Of a stretch of DNA of 64,000 nucleotides, positions 51,071 to 62,199 are shown piece after piece. Source of the stretch: Elysia chlorotica. Taxonomy: Eukaryota; Mollusca; Gastropoda; Plakobranchidae. The stretch is taken from positions 17,587 through 81,586 of the forward strand of contig RQTK01000443.1 of NCBI GenBank assembly GCA_003991915.1, given 5' to 3'. The position numbers and the translations under genes were made by a program. Every line of letters starts with the position of its first letter. The first letter of the stretch is position 1. Under the pieces are notes generated by a model. That model was not told the origin of the DNA. It was given only the letters and a program-made list of their open reading frames with translations, and did not search any database.

Positions 51071-51102
<32 letters not shown>

Positions 51103-51120
51103 CGCGTTCTCCCTCCTCTT
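51059..51120. repeat. (CT)n tract
   Basis: Short CT/CCC-rich run. Confidence 0.9.
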
Positions 51121-51520
51121 TGTCTATCGCATTATCTCTCTACCTCCTCTTTGATATGCCTACTATATATCTTGTAAAGCATTTAAAACCCTGTACTTTA
51201 CCTACCCAACACCTGTCCCGTTGTTTTAAACCCTCAATCCAGCCGGTCTGCTTTTTGTTGTTGTGGACATTCAAGCGTATGTAATAGAGATGGCGGAGAA
51301 TTGATTTCTGGGTGTCCGATCGCCTCCACCCCAGTGCTGATACAGTTAGCAGATTCCGTCTCGAGTTGCAGACAGATCAATTACACACGAGACAGCTCAG
51401 CGGATGGTTCCAGACACAAGCATGTGGGTTGAGATGGACACAATGTATAACTCCTCCACATAAATATATGAAATGTATTATCCTATATCTTAGCATTGGT
51501 ATTATGTGCGCCCAATTATT

Positions 51521-51808
51521 AGGGAGGCGAACTGGCTGAAGTGGTAGAGCGTTAGTCTCCAGATCAGGCGGTCGACGGATCTAATCCCACGACGGGCAGA
51601 TTTATTTGTCTAATATTCGTCCCCTGTAACTGGTTGAGTCGGTGTCAGTATAATGTGACAGTCTGAGACAGAATTCATGGTATCCCCGTCCTGTCTCGTG
51701 TGTGGCAGCAAATAAAATTGTAAGACGTCAGTCTTGGGACCATCCGCAATAATAGCCTCCATAGTGCTGACGTTTGATTTTAAACCAACTATACTAAACT
51801 CACTCAAT
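51521..51808 (+). mobile_element. tRNA-derived SINE, best copy in the window
   Basis: Box A region CTGGCTGAAGTGGTAGAGCG (about 51530-51549), box-B-like GGTCGACGGATCTAATCC (about 51570-51587), body CAGATTTATTTGTCTAATAT, GTCCCCTGTAACTGGTTGAG, GTCGGTGTCAGTATAATGTG, a GTGTGGCAGCAAATAAAATT word, AAGACGTCAGTCTTGGGACC and the tail CTCCATAGTGCTGACGTTTG. It serves as the local reference for the family. Confidence 0.85.
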
Positions 51809-52000
51809 GATTACTAATCACTTGTGAAAATATAATACAAGGTAATTTAACAATAAAATTTGAAGATTTCTTTGATTGATCTAAACTCAATGATTGTTTT
51901 TGACTTGCGAAAATAATATTAAAAATTATTTAATAATGTAAAGACGTATTTGATATAATTATAATTACCCTAACCACATGTTGATTATTATCCATGGGCC

Positions 52001-52081
52001 GTAAGTACAACGTTGCGTCGTAATCCTTGTTATTCTCCTATTGGTACGCGGCGTCGTAAGCTACCACGACGTTGTACTTGC
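52001..52081. mobile_element. 81-bp palindromic MITE-like element
   Basis: The terminal arms are GTAAGTACAACGT (52001-52013) and ACGTTGTACTTGC (52069-52081), inverted with one mismatch. The interior TTGCGTCGTAATCCTTGTTA and TTCTCCTATTGGTACG with GCGTCGTAAGC is one unit of the minus-strand version of the 58.5-kb minisatellite. No clear target duplication is seen. Confidence 0.7.
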
Positions 52082-54852
52082 TGTCTGAGGTCTATATCTT
52101 TGCGAGCGCTTGATCTAAACTTAAAGATTGTCTTCAGACTTAGAAGAAAAAAAAACCTGTATCATCATGTATCAATTTAAAGGTGAAATTTCATATCATA
52201 TCCTATCCTAAAACTGCTTATTGCTTTCTCTGATCATATTTTGTGAGGTGTACATAAATGCGCACAGGTGGTTTAGGTGCAATATTGTGGAGATATTGCT
52301 GCCTCAAGAATGCTAGGAATCTCATTTCATGCCAATCTGCTGGGATGTAGGCGGATTTGATTTTCCGTTTTTATTTTTCCTTACGTTTACGCGATCTTTT
52401 CCCCTTTATCCTTCGCCGCAGTCCAAGTAATTATTTTAACAACTATATTATCACTCCCTTGAAATTGAGTAAATCTCGCTGTAATGAAGCACCGCTGCTG
52501 TTGAAATTCTTCCCCCTCTGTTTTTGGGTGGTAGAAAGGAAACCTATAACAGGACATATGGTTCCACTTGGCGAACTTGAATAGGCGCAATTTGCAGTCA
52601 CACATTTTTGTGTGAAATATTTATTGCATGCTTGTAATTATTTTTTAGAACGTGAAGGTCATACCCTCAGCTTATGGAACAAATGGAAACTGTCTGTCGT
52701 CTTAAGTTCTCTCTCCTCTTACTCTTTATAAGTTCCTCTCCCTCTGTCTCTCCAGATCTTTCTCCTGGCCTCCTTGTTTGTATGATTACATATATTTCTT
52801 TTTCTGGCTTTCACATTCTTTATCTTCGTCTCTTATTTTCTTATTTCTCTTTCAGCCTGACTCTCCCCCTCTTCTGCTTGAGGAATTTCTACCATATACA
52901 AAAGATGTTAAAACTAGATAGATCTATATAAATCAATAGTTCCAAATTTTTTGAAAAAAAAAAAAGATTAAATTGCAATAAAACTATAACTTCAAGTATG
53001 AATAACAGTAGAGCTTGATAGGATTAAAATTTCTCTGCTTTATCGGCACGCTTGACAGATCCCCTATATTATATTACACTTATTTTTTTTTCAAAAACAA
53101 ATTCACAGTCCTATAATTAAGAAATAAAATTACTTAAGAAAGAACATTTAAAATAAGTTCTTCTATCTGTGAGTTTTCACACAATCCTTTATGTTTAACA
53201 ATTCTCAAAACAGACTAGTGTCTACTCTTGTTGTGCCTTATTAATCTGTTCCCTTGTTCTGCATGCGCTACTTCAAGACCAAGATCCCGAATGTTACACT
53301 CTTAGATCGAAATATACCTATGTGAATTATAGCATTGATTCCTGAGAGGATTGGGGAGTTAATGTATTGGTATTCTCGAGAGACCCAATGCCTCGCGAAA
53401 ACTCTCATGACAATGGAAAATGGATCCCCTTTTTGCACATCAATCATAAATCTACGGTCCCAATGGATTGACTTATTCGGTATCATATTAATGTGCTGAA
53501 ATTTTGCTTTAGTCATTAGCTTATTTGTGTGTTAAAGATATTGAATGTATATAATGTTTGCGGCGCCACTAAATAAAAACAAGTTTTCCATGCATCGGAT
53601 CGGAATTCAACTCAATTTGCTATCTAACCCATATATTAGGATGTTTCTCCTTTGGTCTATGTAAAACAAATTTGTTTTAGCAATACATGTTTGCATGTTA
53701 AAGAAGTTTTAATAACAAAAACGTTTGTGCCGATACAAAATATAAAATAATCGCTAAGGATCCAATTTAAATGTACAGTAATATATTGCCCGTCCACCAT
53801 TATATAGCGTTGGTTTACAAAGGTTAAAAGCAATTATATAGTACACGTAAGGCGTCTTATCAACGATGCCTCCATAAGAACAGGCGAAGTCACCGAAAGG
53901 ATCGGAGAGATTCAGCGTAATGAGGGTATTAGTGATCTATATCTAATAAATCATTAGAATAGTTAGCTCAGATTCATACTCGGATAAAAGTTTTTGTTCA
54001 GCCCACTCAGCCTACACTTCAAAAATGAGGAATGATCCAACTGTTCATACTATCTTAATAGAATAGTTCACTTGAACTCTAAATACAAATCTTTGCCTAC
54101 TTGGGTGACTTTGCCTCTATTTTTGGAAGCCTCGCTTACCACAAATTTATTCGCGAATAGACGCGGCCTGTGCACAATTAACATTTCAACCTTGCCTGAA
54201 TCAATACATTAATTTTATTGTTACTCCCTCAAGTATTATTAGCATTACTCAGGTTGCGCGTCTTTACTCTTCTATATCTATATTCCCTTAAAGCTTCGAG
54301 AAAATTTGATTTTCGTTGGAATGTTCTCAATTACTAAACAGCCTACGAACTCAAAAGTTTTCAGAACATTGTATGATCTTTGTAACATATTATTGTTCTA
54401 ATGCTTTAGAATATAATCTGTCCGAATGTGGTATTGTTTATTCCCATTTTCTGTAACTTTACTGGCTATTTCAACAATATACCTATGATTCTCTGAGAGT
54501 TCTTGGTCTATCTTGTTGACAAGCTCGCTCGAAATAAAGGTGAATTTAGCTTGTTTTGATCTTAGTTCAGGTTTTTATCAGATATCTATCAGAATATTAT
54601 TGTATCAATTTTACTTTGAAGTTTACAAGAGTTAAAATTGTCTATTTGATAGCCCATAAAACAGTGAATATTTTATTGATAGTTGAAGAAATAAGGTAAA
54701 ATTTTACATGCCCTGTGGAAACACCAATATTTTTTTCAAAAATTAAACACTTAGTGAAAATGGGGAGACGGAAATACACCAAGGTTATCATACTGCATAA
54801 CATTTCGAACATTATAGAAACGCGTCAGGTTCTTGGAAATAGATTAGTATAG
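52082..54852. other. AT-rich stretch without supported genes
   Basis: Frames at 52357-52931 and 53268-53516 are unrecognised. No SINE or LINE is visible. Confidence 0.45.
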
Positions 54853-55651
54853 TCAAGTCAGTATGAGGTAATTGAAAGGGAAACAACATTGAAATATCTG
54901 GGTATCACCTTCGATAGAACCTTGTCCTTCAACCAGCACATTGAAAACGTGTCAAGGAAAGTTAAAAAAGGAATCGGTGCCATAAAAACCATGGCGTCCG
55001 CACACATACAACAAAATGTCCTCTTTGTCATGTTCCAACTTCTGATCCTGTCAGTCCTTGACTACGGTTTGGGATGTCTCACCCTGTCTGAAGCAAATTT
55101 GCTAAAACTGGAAAGATTGCAGAATGAGGCAATGCGGGCAGTCCTAGGATGTACTAGGGACACACACATCATCTGTATGCGTTTTCTGTTGGACCTGAGC
55201 AGCGTTAGAATCCGTCACAAGTTGGCGCAAGCAAAGACTTACCTGCGAGTCATGGAAAACCCACACCACCCATTGTACCCAAGTCTGCTCACACAGAAAG
55301 GCACCCGCATAAAAAGAGGAAAGTCTTGGATGGCAGAGGCAGAGGATTCCATCAAACTGGTGTGTCCCATTGAAGACATCATTGATGGCAGAGAATGGAT
55401 AAAGACCGGCCCTGAACAACTTGAGGAATGCAGAGGACACAGCGGCAGAGGACCAGCAAGCCATCAAGAGGATGATTGAATTGGGGGTCAGGAAAGGAGA
55501 GGGACGTGGAAGACAGCTCGTTGGGAAAGATCGCAGAGTACACAACCAAGTCTTGACGGGGACTGTCAGTTTGGACACACTTCGTTGCGTGTTGCAGAGG
55601 GGAGCGGAGCAAGTATGGGGTTGCCCGTTGTGCAAGGATGCTGTTCCATAG
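54853..55651 (+). pseudogene. Jockey-like LINE 3' end (RT thumb and C-terminus)
   Basis: The frame runs after a stop at 54850. YEVIERETTLKYLGITFDR and LSFNQHIENVSRKVKKGIGA are the post-catalytic RT thumb block (YLGI..D..L.F..HI) of jockey-like LINEs. LERLQNEAMRAVLGCTRDT follows. The first frame ends at 55479. Near 55405-55420 the coding sense moves to another frame and continues with NAEDTAAEDQQAIKRMI to a Cys-containing end WGCPLCKDAVP and a stop at 55649-55651. The element is 5' truncated, lacking the endonuclease and the RT catalytic motifs. The 3' UTR is minimal and ends in AAGTAAAC repeats at about 55658-55675. Confidence 0.88.
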
Positions 55652-55654
55652 GAC

Positions 55655-55680
55655 AAGTAAACAAGTAAACAAGCAAGTTA
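55655..55680 (+). repeat. LINE 3' tail, (AAGTAAAC)n
   Basis: ACAAGTAAACAAGTAAACAA directly after the LINE stop codon. Short tandem 3' tails are usual for several LINE clades. Confidence 0.75.
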
Positions 55681-58100
55681 GTAGATATTTCGATAAGTCG
55701 GCACCAAAATAAGAGTAGGTATAATTATGTCTTAACCCATACCGTAAAATGTGTTTATGACCATCGGAATTGAATACATGCTATGATGCAGCAAGCCTTC
55801 CTTTATAATTTACCTTATGTATACTCTTGGACTATAATAAAGAGACCCAAAAAGAAAGAAAAAAACCGAAGGTGAAATAGACATGATTTTTCAATGAATA
55901 TTTCAATTGTTATCGAACCGAGTGTTGCACGCTTATATGACACACAAAAAAGAAAAGAAAAAATAAATAAATTAATGCTGTTCAGAATGCATGGTTTACT
56001 GTTCGGAATCTGGAGCGCTCAGCGATAAAAAAACCCCCAAATATAATGACGATCATGATCTTCAACAAGGTACACTTACTGACATCTCACAATGTAGAGA
56101 AACAATTTTCATGAGTACTGGCATTGAGCATCCTTGTACTTCCTTGAAACTTTATCTACAAAAACCACGTGAAAACCTTCAGACAATCGATTCAAGGAAA
56201 TGTTTTCTGTGACCCATTGTTTTCGTTTTTTCGCACTGGCTTCCTCATAGCTTTAAAATTATAATTCTTAACAGTTACTAAGATGTACGATTGGCTTAAA
56301 AGAGTTAGATCTTTAAGGCGTCGATAAGGATTCAAAAAGGTTGAATGCTTGTTTCTTCACCTAACTTATGAACTGGAATACCGTTTGAGATTGCTAGAAT
56401 CAAAATTGCTATGATCAAGTAAATCGCTATTGTATGGATGAACACGTATTTTGTTATGTTTTTAAGGCTATGCAATGGGTTTTATGTTTTACGATGCTTT
56501 TCTTTGAAATCGTGAAATGGTGGATATAATACTCCATTTATGAGAAGAGAGTGAAAGTGAAAGGGAAAGAGCATTCCGACAAAATAACACTTATTTAAAC
56601 ATTTAAACATCCTATTTTTGATCATTTGTTTATATTCGTTATATTATCTCTTATGCAATAAATTACGTTGTGATTCGTTTTGTTTTTCATTTATTTATTC
56701 ATTGTTGATGTTTTTATGTCTTTTTATTTTTTATTTATTTGTTTTCTGATTTTTTCTTAAATTTCGCGTACTAATTCAATGTAGCGAAAATAAAACATCT
56801 ACGCGCCTACTTTAAACACTGTTAGACAGATTTTATAGGTTGAACGATATTTAGATGTTTAAAGGTGATGGTTTTTTTTTTCTTATCTATAATCCTTTTT
56901 TCTTCATTCTGAGACACCGTTTAAAATGGCACAGTTCTGATAGATTAAAGTATAGGTATAAATAAAAGCCCTTGGAAGCTTATCCTCAAGAAACCTGCCA
57001 TTTCCAATGCGTTTCTAGCTTGTTTTCTCAACCTATGCTGCGAAATATGGAAGAATGATAGAGAAGTGACAAGGCAGTGTAAGCATAGATTTTATAGAAT
57101 GCTAAGTGTAGTGGCAATCGTTCTGAATTTTCATACCTCACAAGTCAGGCTAAGGCCAGGCTGCCTACAGGTTATTTAGCTCACGATCTTACTAAAAGCA
57201 TTTCTCAAGGCATCTTCTCTTTTAAGAGAATGGAAAAAACCCCACATGGAAGATCAATATTTGATAAGCGTGTAACACATCTCAATATCAAAAGCTTATG
57301 CAATTATAGAGTGCATTCCTTTGCACAGTGCATTATAACCCCAATCTTATTACGAGTCTGGTTCTTTTCAACAGCACTGTTAGGTTATGAAAATGGCCCT
57401 TTCGTATTTTTAATGCCGCTTATAAAATCTACGCAATTTTTTAAGGATTAGACATGAACAAGATGCAAAATCCAAGCAAAATATCCTTTAAAAAAATTAT
57501 TTTAGCATTTGATTGAACTTTTTCTTCGAAAACCGACACTCATTATCACACATTTTTATAGGCTACTTCAAGGTTTTCAAGGTGTGATTGAGCGTGTGTA
57601 AGCCTGTCAGCTGAAACAAATTTTTTAAATCGAAATATTTAACTATATATAAAATAGATAAACCGATTAAGAGACAACAATAAATATATATAATATATTA
57701 CACCCGTTAGAAATCCCCTTTATGGACATTTCATGCCCCTAATTTAAATTAAAAAAAAAAAAAAGATAATTTTAAGAAAAGTTCGTGTCTAGTTTATCCT
57801 TTTTTCTGTGTGCCTGTATGGGGGAAAGAAATGTCAGAAAAAGATTTGAGAGGATGAGGGAAATGGCTATTTTGCGCTGTGCAATGCAGCCACACTCCGG
57901 GCGGATTATTTAAGCTTGTTATGCTTATATTCTATCCCGCTATTCATGAATCATCTAATTATCTGGTCGTGGAAGCGAAGCTATCTCCCACTTGAACATA
58001 ACTTGGCGCTGCTCCGTTCCAAAGACGGGATTCAAAAGCCAGATACCCAGAACTTCGTCTATTATAATTATTATACTGGCACCGAATCAAACCATAGGAA
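55681..58100. other. AT-rich stretch without supported genes
   Basis: No open frame above 80 codons and no recognisable repeat until the SINE remnant at 58.1 kb. Confidence 0.45.
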
Positions 58101-58104
58101 ATGA

Positions 58105-58168
58105 GATGGCGGATTGAACCAGTGCTCTCTGATTTGAAGCCACTTCGCTCTACTGACTGATCTAGAAA
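58105..58168 (-). mobile_element. tRNA-like SINE head, minus strand
   Basis: The reverse complement carries GTCAGTAGAGCGAAGTGG (box A region) and CACTGGTTCAATCC (box B region) at polymerase III spacing. Possible body remnants lie at 57990-58090. Confidence 0.55.
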
Positions 58169-58549
58169 TACCTCGCGCAAGAGTAGTGCTTGCCCTTTAT
58201 GTTTGTCAGTGGCTTTGTCTGCATTGTTTGTCTCTGCTCTCCTCCAACATAAACTGACACCTACATTTGGCTGGGTGGGTTCTAATCCCTTCATGCATTA
58301 TATTATTTGACTTTATCGACACAAGATTTTTTCATGGAAAAAATACCAAAGACCAAATATATAGATCATGTTCCTTATGTTATAGATTACCAAACATCAA
58401 CGCTTATTATTATGTAATTGTATAATGTATAATGATACCCTCAATTGTGAAATGGTCTTTCTCAGTTCGGGAATACTGTATTATACTTTACTATGTCGCT
58501 TTACAAATGAGGGGTAGTAAACATAATGTTGTGGTAGCTTATTTGTAAC

Positions 58550-58999
58550 AATTTGAGAATAAGAAAGCTTACGACGCATCGTAACAATAATTATGACAAC
58601 AAGAAAGTTTACGACATGTCGCAACATAAATGAGATTGAGAATGAGAAGGCTTACGACGCATCGTAACAATATGAGAGTGAAAAGGCTTACGACGCATCG
58701 TAACAATATAAGAATGAGAAGGCTTACGACCAATCGTAACAATTAATATGAGAATAAGGTATACGCACGACGCATCGTAACAATAATTATGAGAATAAGA
58801 AGGCTTACGACGCACCGTTACAATACGAAAATAAGAAGGCTTACAACGCATCGTAACAATATTATCATAACAAGGTTTACGACGCATCGTAACAATATGA
58901 GAATAAGAAGGCTTACGACACGCATCGTAACAATAATTATGACAATGAAAGTTTACGACGCATCTTAACAATAATTATGAGAATAAGAAGGCTTACGAC
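58550..58999. repeat. Palindrome-bearing minisatellite, about 12 units
   Basis: Units of about 36-50 bp read GAGAATAAGAAGGCTTACGA followed by CGCATCGTAACAATA. The core TTACGACGCATCGTAA is a 6-bp dyad around CGCA and is perfect in about four units, for example 58569-58584. Several units include an ATAATTATGA extension. It shares its unit with the MITE copies at 16781 and 52001. Confidence 0.9.
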
Positions 59000-59395
59000 T
59001 AGTCATACTAAAGGCCTGAGTTGGCATTAACCACGCACTCATTAACCACTTTTTTGTGTTACACAGCTGTCTACAATCAAAATTTAATACTATGAAAAAT
59101 ATAAATTGAACTGAAATTCCGATTCAGAAAGGTCATTGTAAATAACAATGTTGGTCAGAATATTTCGACCAGTTTGAAAAATCGACAACCGTCTAAAAGG
59201 CACTGTTGTAGAGCCCAACAAACGCCTGCTCCTGTGTGTTTGTTTACGGCTTCATATGTGACTTGTACTTGAGAAACAAAAGCTGCCTTTTAGAGCACAA
59301 ACGCTTTCAACCTAAGCTATGTGTCTTTGTTATACTTTGTTATACTTCTATCGTACATTAGAAGAGTCGATTTTACATCAGAGGTGGTGATAATG
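59000..59395. other. Non-coding stretch
   Basis: No supported feature. Confidence 0.45.
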
Positions 59396-59396
<1 letters not shown>

Positions 59397-59430
<34 letters not shown>

Positions 59431-59576
59431 ATTTTGGTTTCTTTGTCTGTCTTTTTGTCTGGCTGACTCTCTCTTCTCTCTTATCCCTTCTCTCTCTCCC
59501 TCCCCCTCTGTCTGTCTACTTGTCTATCTGTCTGTTTGTCTGTCTGTATGTTTGTCTGTCTGTCTGTCTCTCTCTC

Positions 59577-59609
<33 letters not shown>
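59397..59609. repeat. (CT)n / (TCTG)n tract upstream of Ig exon
   Basis: CT and CTGT runs that end 82 bp before the exon. Confidence 0.92.
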
Positions 59610-59612
<3 letters not shown>

Positions 59613-59691
59613 CACCTGTAAACGTTTCCACCCCAACGTCTGTTGCTTATGTTTTGTTTACTGTTCACTGTTTACTGTTCCCTATCCCCAG

Positions 59692-59810
59692 TGGTTATCG
59701 GTCCGCCATGGCCGGAGCCCGTGTTCCTGCCCAGACTGCTGAATGTCACGGCCAGGCATGGGGGCCGAGCGCTGCTGCCGTGCGCCGTGCATTATCTGGG
59801 AACCAGACAG
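59692..59810 (+). CDS. Ig-domain exon A (strands A-C)
   Basis: Acceptor CCTATCCCCAG, donor CAG/GTGAGC, 119 nt. With the first base supplied by the previous exon it encodes VVIGPPWPEPVFLPRLLNVT and then ARHGGRALLPCAVHYLGTRQ, and ends in phase 0. PEPVFLPRLLNVT looks like strand A of an I- or V-type Ig domain, and ALLPC supplies the first disulphide Cys. NVT is a potential N-glycosylation site. GC content and codon choice are sharply higher than in the flanks, which supports coding. It pairs with the exon at 61647. The closest family pattern I know is Dpr/DIP/lachesin-type neuronal adhesion proteins of protostomes. That placement is inference; the Ig fold is clear. Confidence 0.87.
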
Positions 59811-59928
59811 GTGAGCACTCAGCCCTGAGCCCTTAGAAATCAGCCCTGAGCAGTGAGCACACACCAAACGCATTCACACTCAAAAAGGCCATCATCATCA
59901 CTATTAGTGCTAAAAAGTAAAGGGAAAA

Positions 59929-60082
<154 letters not shown>

Positions 60083-60089
60083 TCGCTAA

Positions 60090-61149
60090 AAATTAACGAA
60101 AACAAACGCAAGAGCCAGAATAGCCCATCCTTATGATCACAGTTATTACTAAAAAGGAAAGAAAAAAATAATATTAAATATAGACTGCCTCTAAATTCAT
60201 TGCCTATGATTATTTCAACAAGTCGAAATGGTAGAGTATTTTGTGAAGTATGTTTGTTTTCTAAAGTAGAGCCAAATTTAAGAGTAATAGTAAATCACGT
60301 AACAGCAAATTGTCAAACATCTTTTCTTTTTTCGATAAAAAAGAATGTTAAACATCTTTTCTTTAAAAAAAAAAAAAAACAACAAACGGCAACAGTTGAT
60401 TTATTCATCTATCGATACAAACACCAAAACATCTCATTATATGAAAGCGTCTCATAGCACAAATATTGGATTCTAGACAACAACAATCTTGAAAACATGA
60501 TAATGTAAATTCAGTTCTTTGTGTAAAAAAAAAGAACAAATTTCTCGCCCTCAGCGTTTGGGGTATTTTGTTTCATTTTTAGCCTTTGTTCATTTCTAAA
60601 TCGCGTCTGATTTGTCAGCAAAGACGTGGTTCGACAACAAACCTTTCTGTTTGTAGACATAAATCATTGAACGATCGAGCTAAAAAATGTAATTACAAAA
60701 TTCTTTTCTGAAATGAGACGCCTGTACACTTTTTTGTTTACTCTACTTTATTTTTAGTAATGTTCACAAAAGAAAAAAAAAACAATAACCAAAAAAGCAA
60801 ACAAAGAAAACAGGCCCGCACTTTCTTTTTTTCGCAAAATTGCCAGTGCGTTTTTAACCTCTTCGTCGAAACGCTTCAGCTCTTACGTGGTTTTCAATAG
60901 GTGTTTACCTCAATAATAGTTTAAAAGGTTACAGTGTTCCTGATTTATTTCATTTATAAATCGTTGACCTACTTTGGCTCTTTTTATTAGACTGTTTACA
61001 ATACAATAGTTTTTACCTCCACCACGTCAAACCTGTAAATGTTGCATCTTGTTAAGTGCAGAAAATGATTTGTCTATTCTTTCTTTGGAGCCCAAAGCCG
61101 GATAGTGATACAGACCTAGCTAGTTGAAAAAAAACTAGTTGGTCAGAGC
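60090..61149. other. Intronic AT-rich sequence
   Basis: Poly(A)-rich runs at about 60363-60380 and 60772-60800. No feature. Confidence 0.5.
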
Positions 61150-61203
61150 AGAGATTGAAACGAACCTTGCTATTAGAAGCCAACCGCTCTACCCTTTGAT
61201 CCC
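61150..61203 (-). mobile_element. tRNA-like SINE head, minus strand
   Basis: The reverse complement reads AGGGTAGAGCGGTTGGCTTC (box A) and GGTTCGTTTCAATC (box B). It abuts the first unit of the 80-bp array. Confidence 0.55.
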
Positions 61204-61646
61204 TTTACTCCACCTTCAACTAATAACGTAACATTTCTAATCTATAACCTGGTTCACATGAGGGCCCTTTGATCCCCTCACCTTCATCCCATTAAAGACA
61301 ACTTTTATAACATACATGCTATTATAGTTTAGCTCTGTCAGGACCCCTTGATCCCTTCACCCTCATCCCCAGCTTTAAACAAAATAACTTTTATATTATG
61401 TATTATCCTGGCTCACCTCAGACCCCTTTGGCCCCCTCACTATAACCCGCATCCTACAATGAAAACGTTTTAATCTATTATAACATTTTATCCCTGGTTT
61501 CCTTCAGGTCCCTTCTATCCCCTTCCTCACCTTAACCCTGATTTTAAAATGCAAGTTTTCTTATACAGTGTATGTGTATTAGGCCTATCCTATCTTAAAA
61601 TGAAGTGTTTCTAACCCACTAATTCATTATCCCTTGCCCTGCGCAG
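61195..61646. repeat. Tandem array of about 80 bp ending in the splice acceptor
   Basis: Units contain CCTTTGATCCCCTCACC..CATCCC, an AAAA.AACTTTTATAACAT word, and ATTATCCTGG.TCACCTCAG. CAG trinucleotides at homologous places end at 61341, 61421, 61507 and 61646; the last is the real acceptor. Spacings are about 80, 86 and 139 (one compound or degraded unit). Confidence 0.7.
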
Positions 61647-61803
61647 GTCACTTGGCGGCGCCTGGGAGCCCCGCACTTCCTCTCGGTGGGCGACATGGCC
61701 TGGGTGAAGGATCCTAACGTGACGCCGGCGGACGAGGGAACCTATGAGTGCAAGATCAGCGACAAGAACGAACTGTTCCGGCACATCCACCTCAGGGTTG
61801 TGG
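61647..61803 (+). CDS. Ig-domain exon B (strands C to G)
   Basis: 157 nt, phase 0 in and phase 1 out, donor G/GTAAGG. It encodes VTWRRLGAPHFLSVGDMAWV, KDPNVTPADEGTYECKISDK and NELFRHIHLRVVG. VTW has the core Trp, HFLSVGD matches the strand C' region of Dpr-like domains (HILTVG in flies), and DEGTYEC is the DxGxYxC strand F motif. The last strand reads IHLRVVG. NVT is a potential glycosylation site. Cys-to-Cys spacing is about 44 residues across the two exons. The usual 15-20 residues of strands D-E between KDP and the DEG motif appear to be missing. The exon is GC-rich. It is the extracellular domain of a secreted, GPI-linked or membrane protein; the later domains lie beyond the window. Confidence 0.9.
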
Positions 61804-62125
61804 GTAAGGAGACCAGGGGGTGATCGAATGTTAGACGCCTCGCGATACACAAGTCATGTCAATAACAGATTACATAATCACGCTCCATAGGCATGTGGTT
61901 TTCTCAACGCTCATTGGTTCCGAAAGTCTAGGATAGAGCTGTGATTGCATATTCTCTTAGGCCTGTGCCGGAATGGTGCTGACGGCTGGGGTGGGGCTGT
62001 AGCTTGCGTATGAAACCCTCATGTATTTTCTTAACCTTGGTCTGACTGCGCAAATAAAAAAGTCTGGCTCTGGTCTTATGCCGGGACTTTTAGTTATGGA
62101 ACCAGCGCCCGCAAGGTTCCTATTA

Positions 62126-62150
62126 CCCCCCACCCCCCACCCCCACCCCC
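62126..62150 (-). other. G-quadruplex motif on minus strand
   Basis: Four C runs of 6, 6, 5 and 5 separated by single A residues on the + strand. The minus strand is a G-quadruplex with 1-nt loops. Confidence 0.85.
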
Positions 62151-62199
62151 AAAAACAAAATCATACGGTAGCTGCCACAAAGAGACAACTCCGCTATTT

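Larger units (their letters stand above)
29340..59691 (+). other. Proposed intron 1 of the Ig gene (about 30.4 kb)
   Basis: If the two exons belong together, this span is one intron with a GTAAGT donor and a pyrimidine-rich acceptor TTCCCTATCCCCAG. It holds the repeats listed below. An extra exon or a nested gene inside it cannot be excluded by eye. Confidence 0.4.

Noticed and set aside
58609..58971. 120-residue minus-strand protein
   Set aside because: Produced by the minisatellite; its periodic peptide follows the DNA repeat.
58550..58999. CRISPR-like array with palindromic repeats
   Set aside because: The segments between palindromes are themselves homologous and of irregular length, and the context is eukaryotic repeats.
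59643..59691. Start of the Ig protein at the in-frame Met at 59643
   Set aside because: The upstream part lies in a pyrimidine-rich acceptor region. The residues before VVIGPP look like translated intron, and a good AG acceptor at 59690-59691 explains the boundary better.
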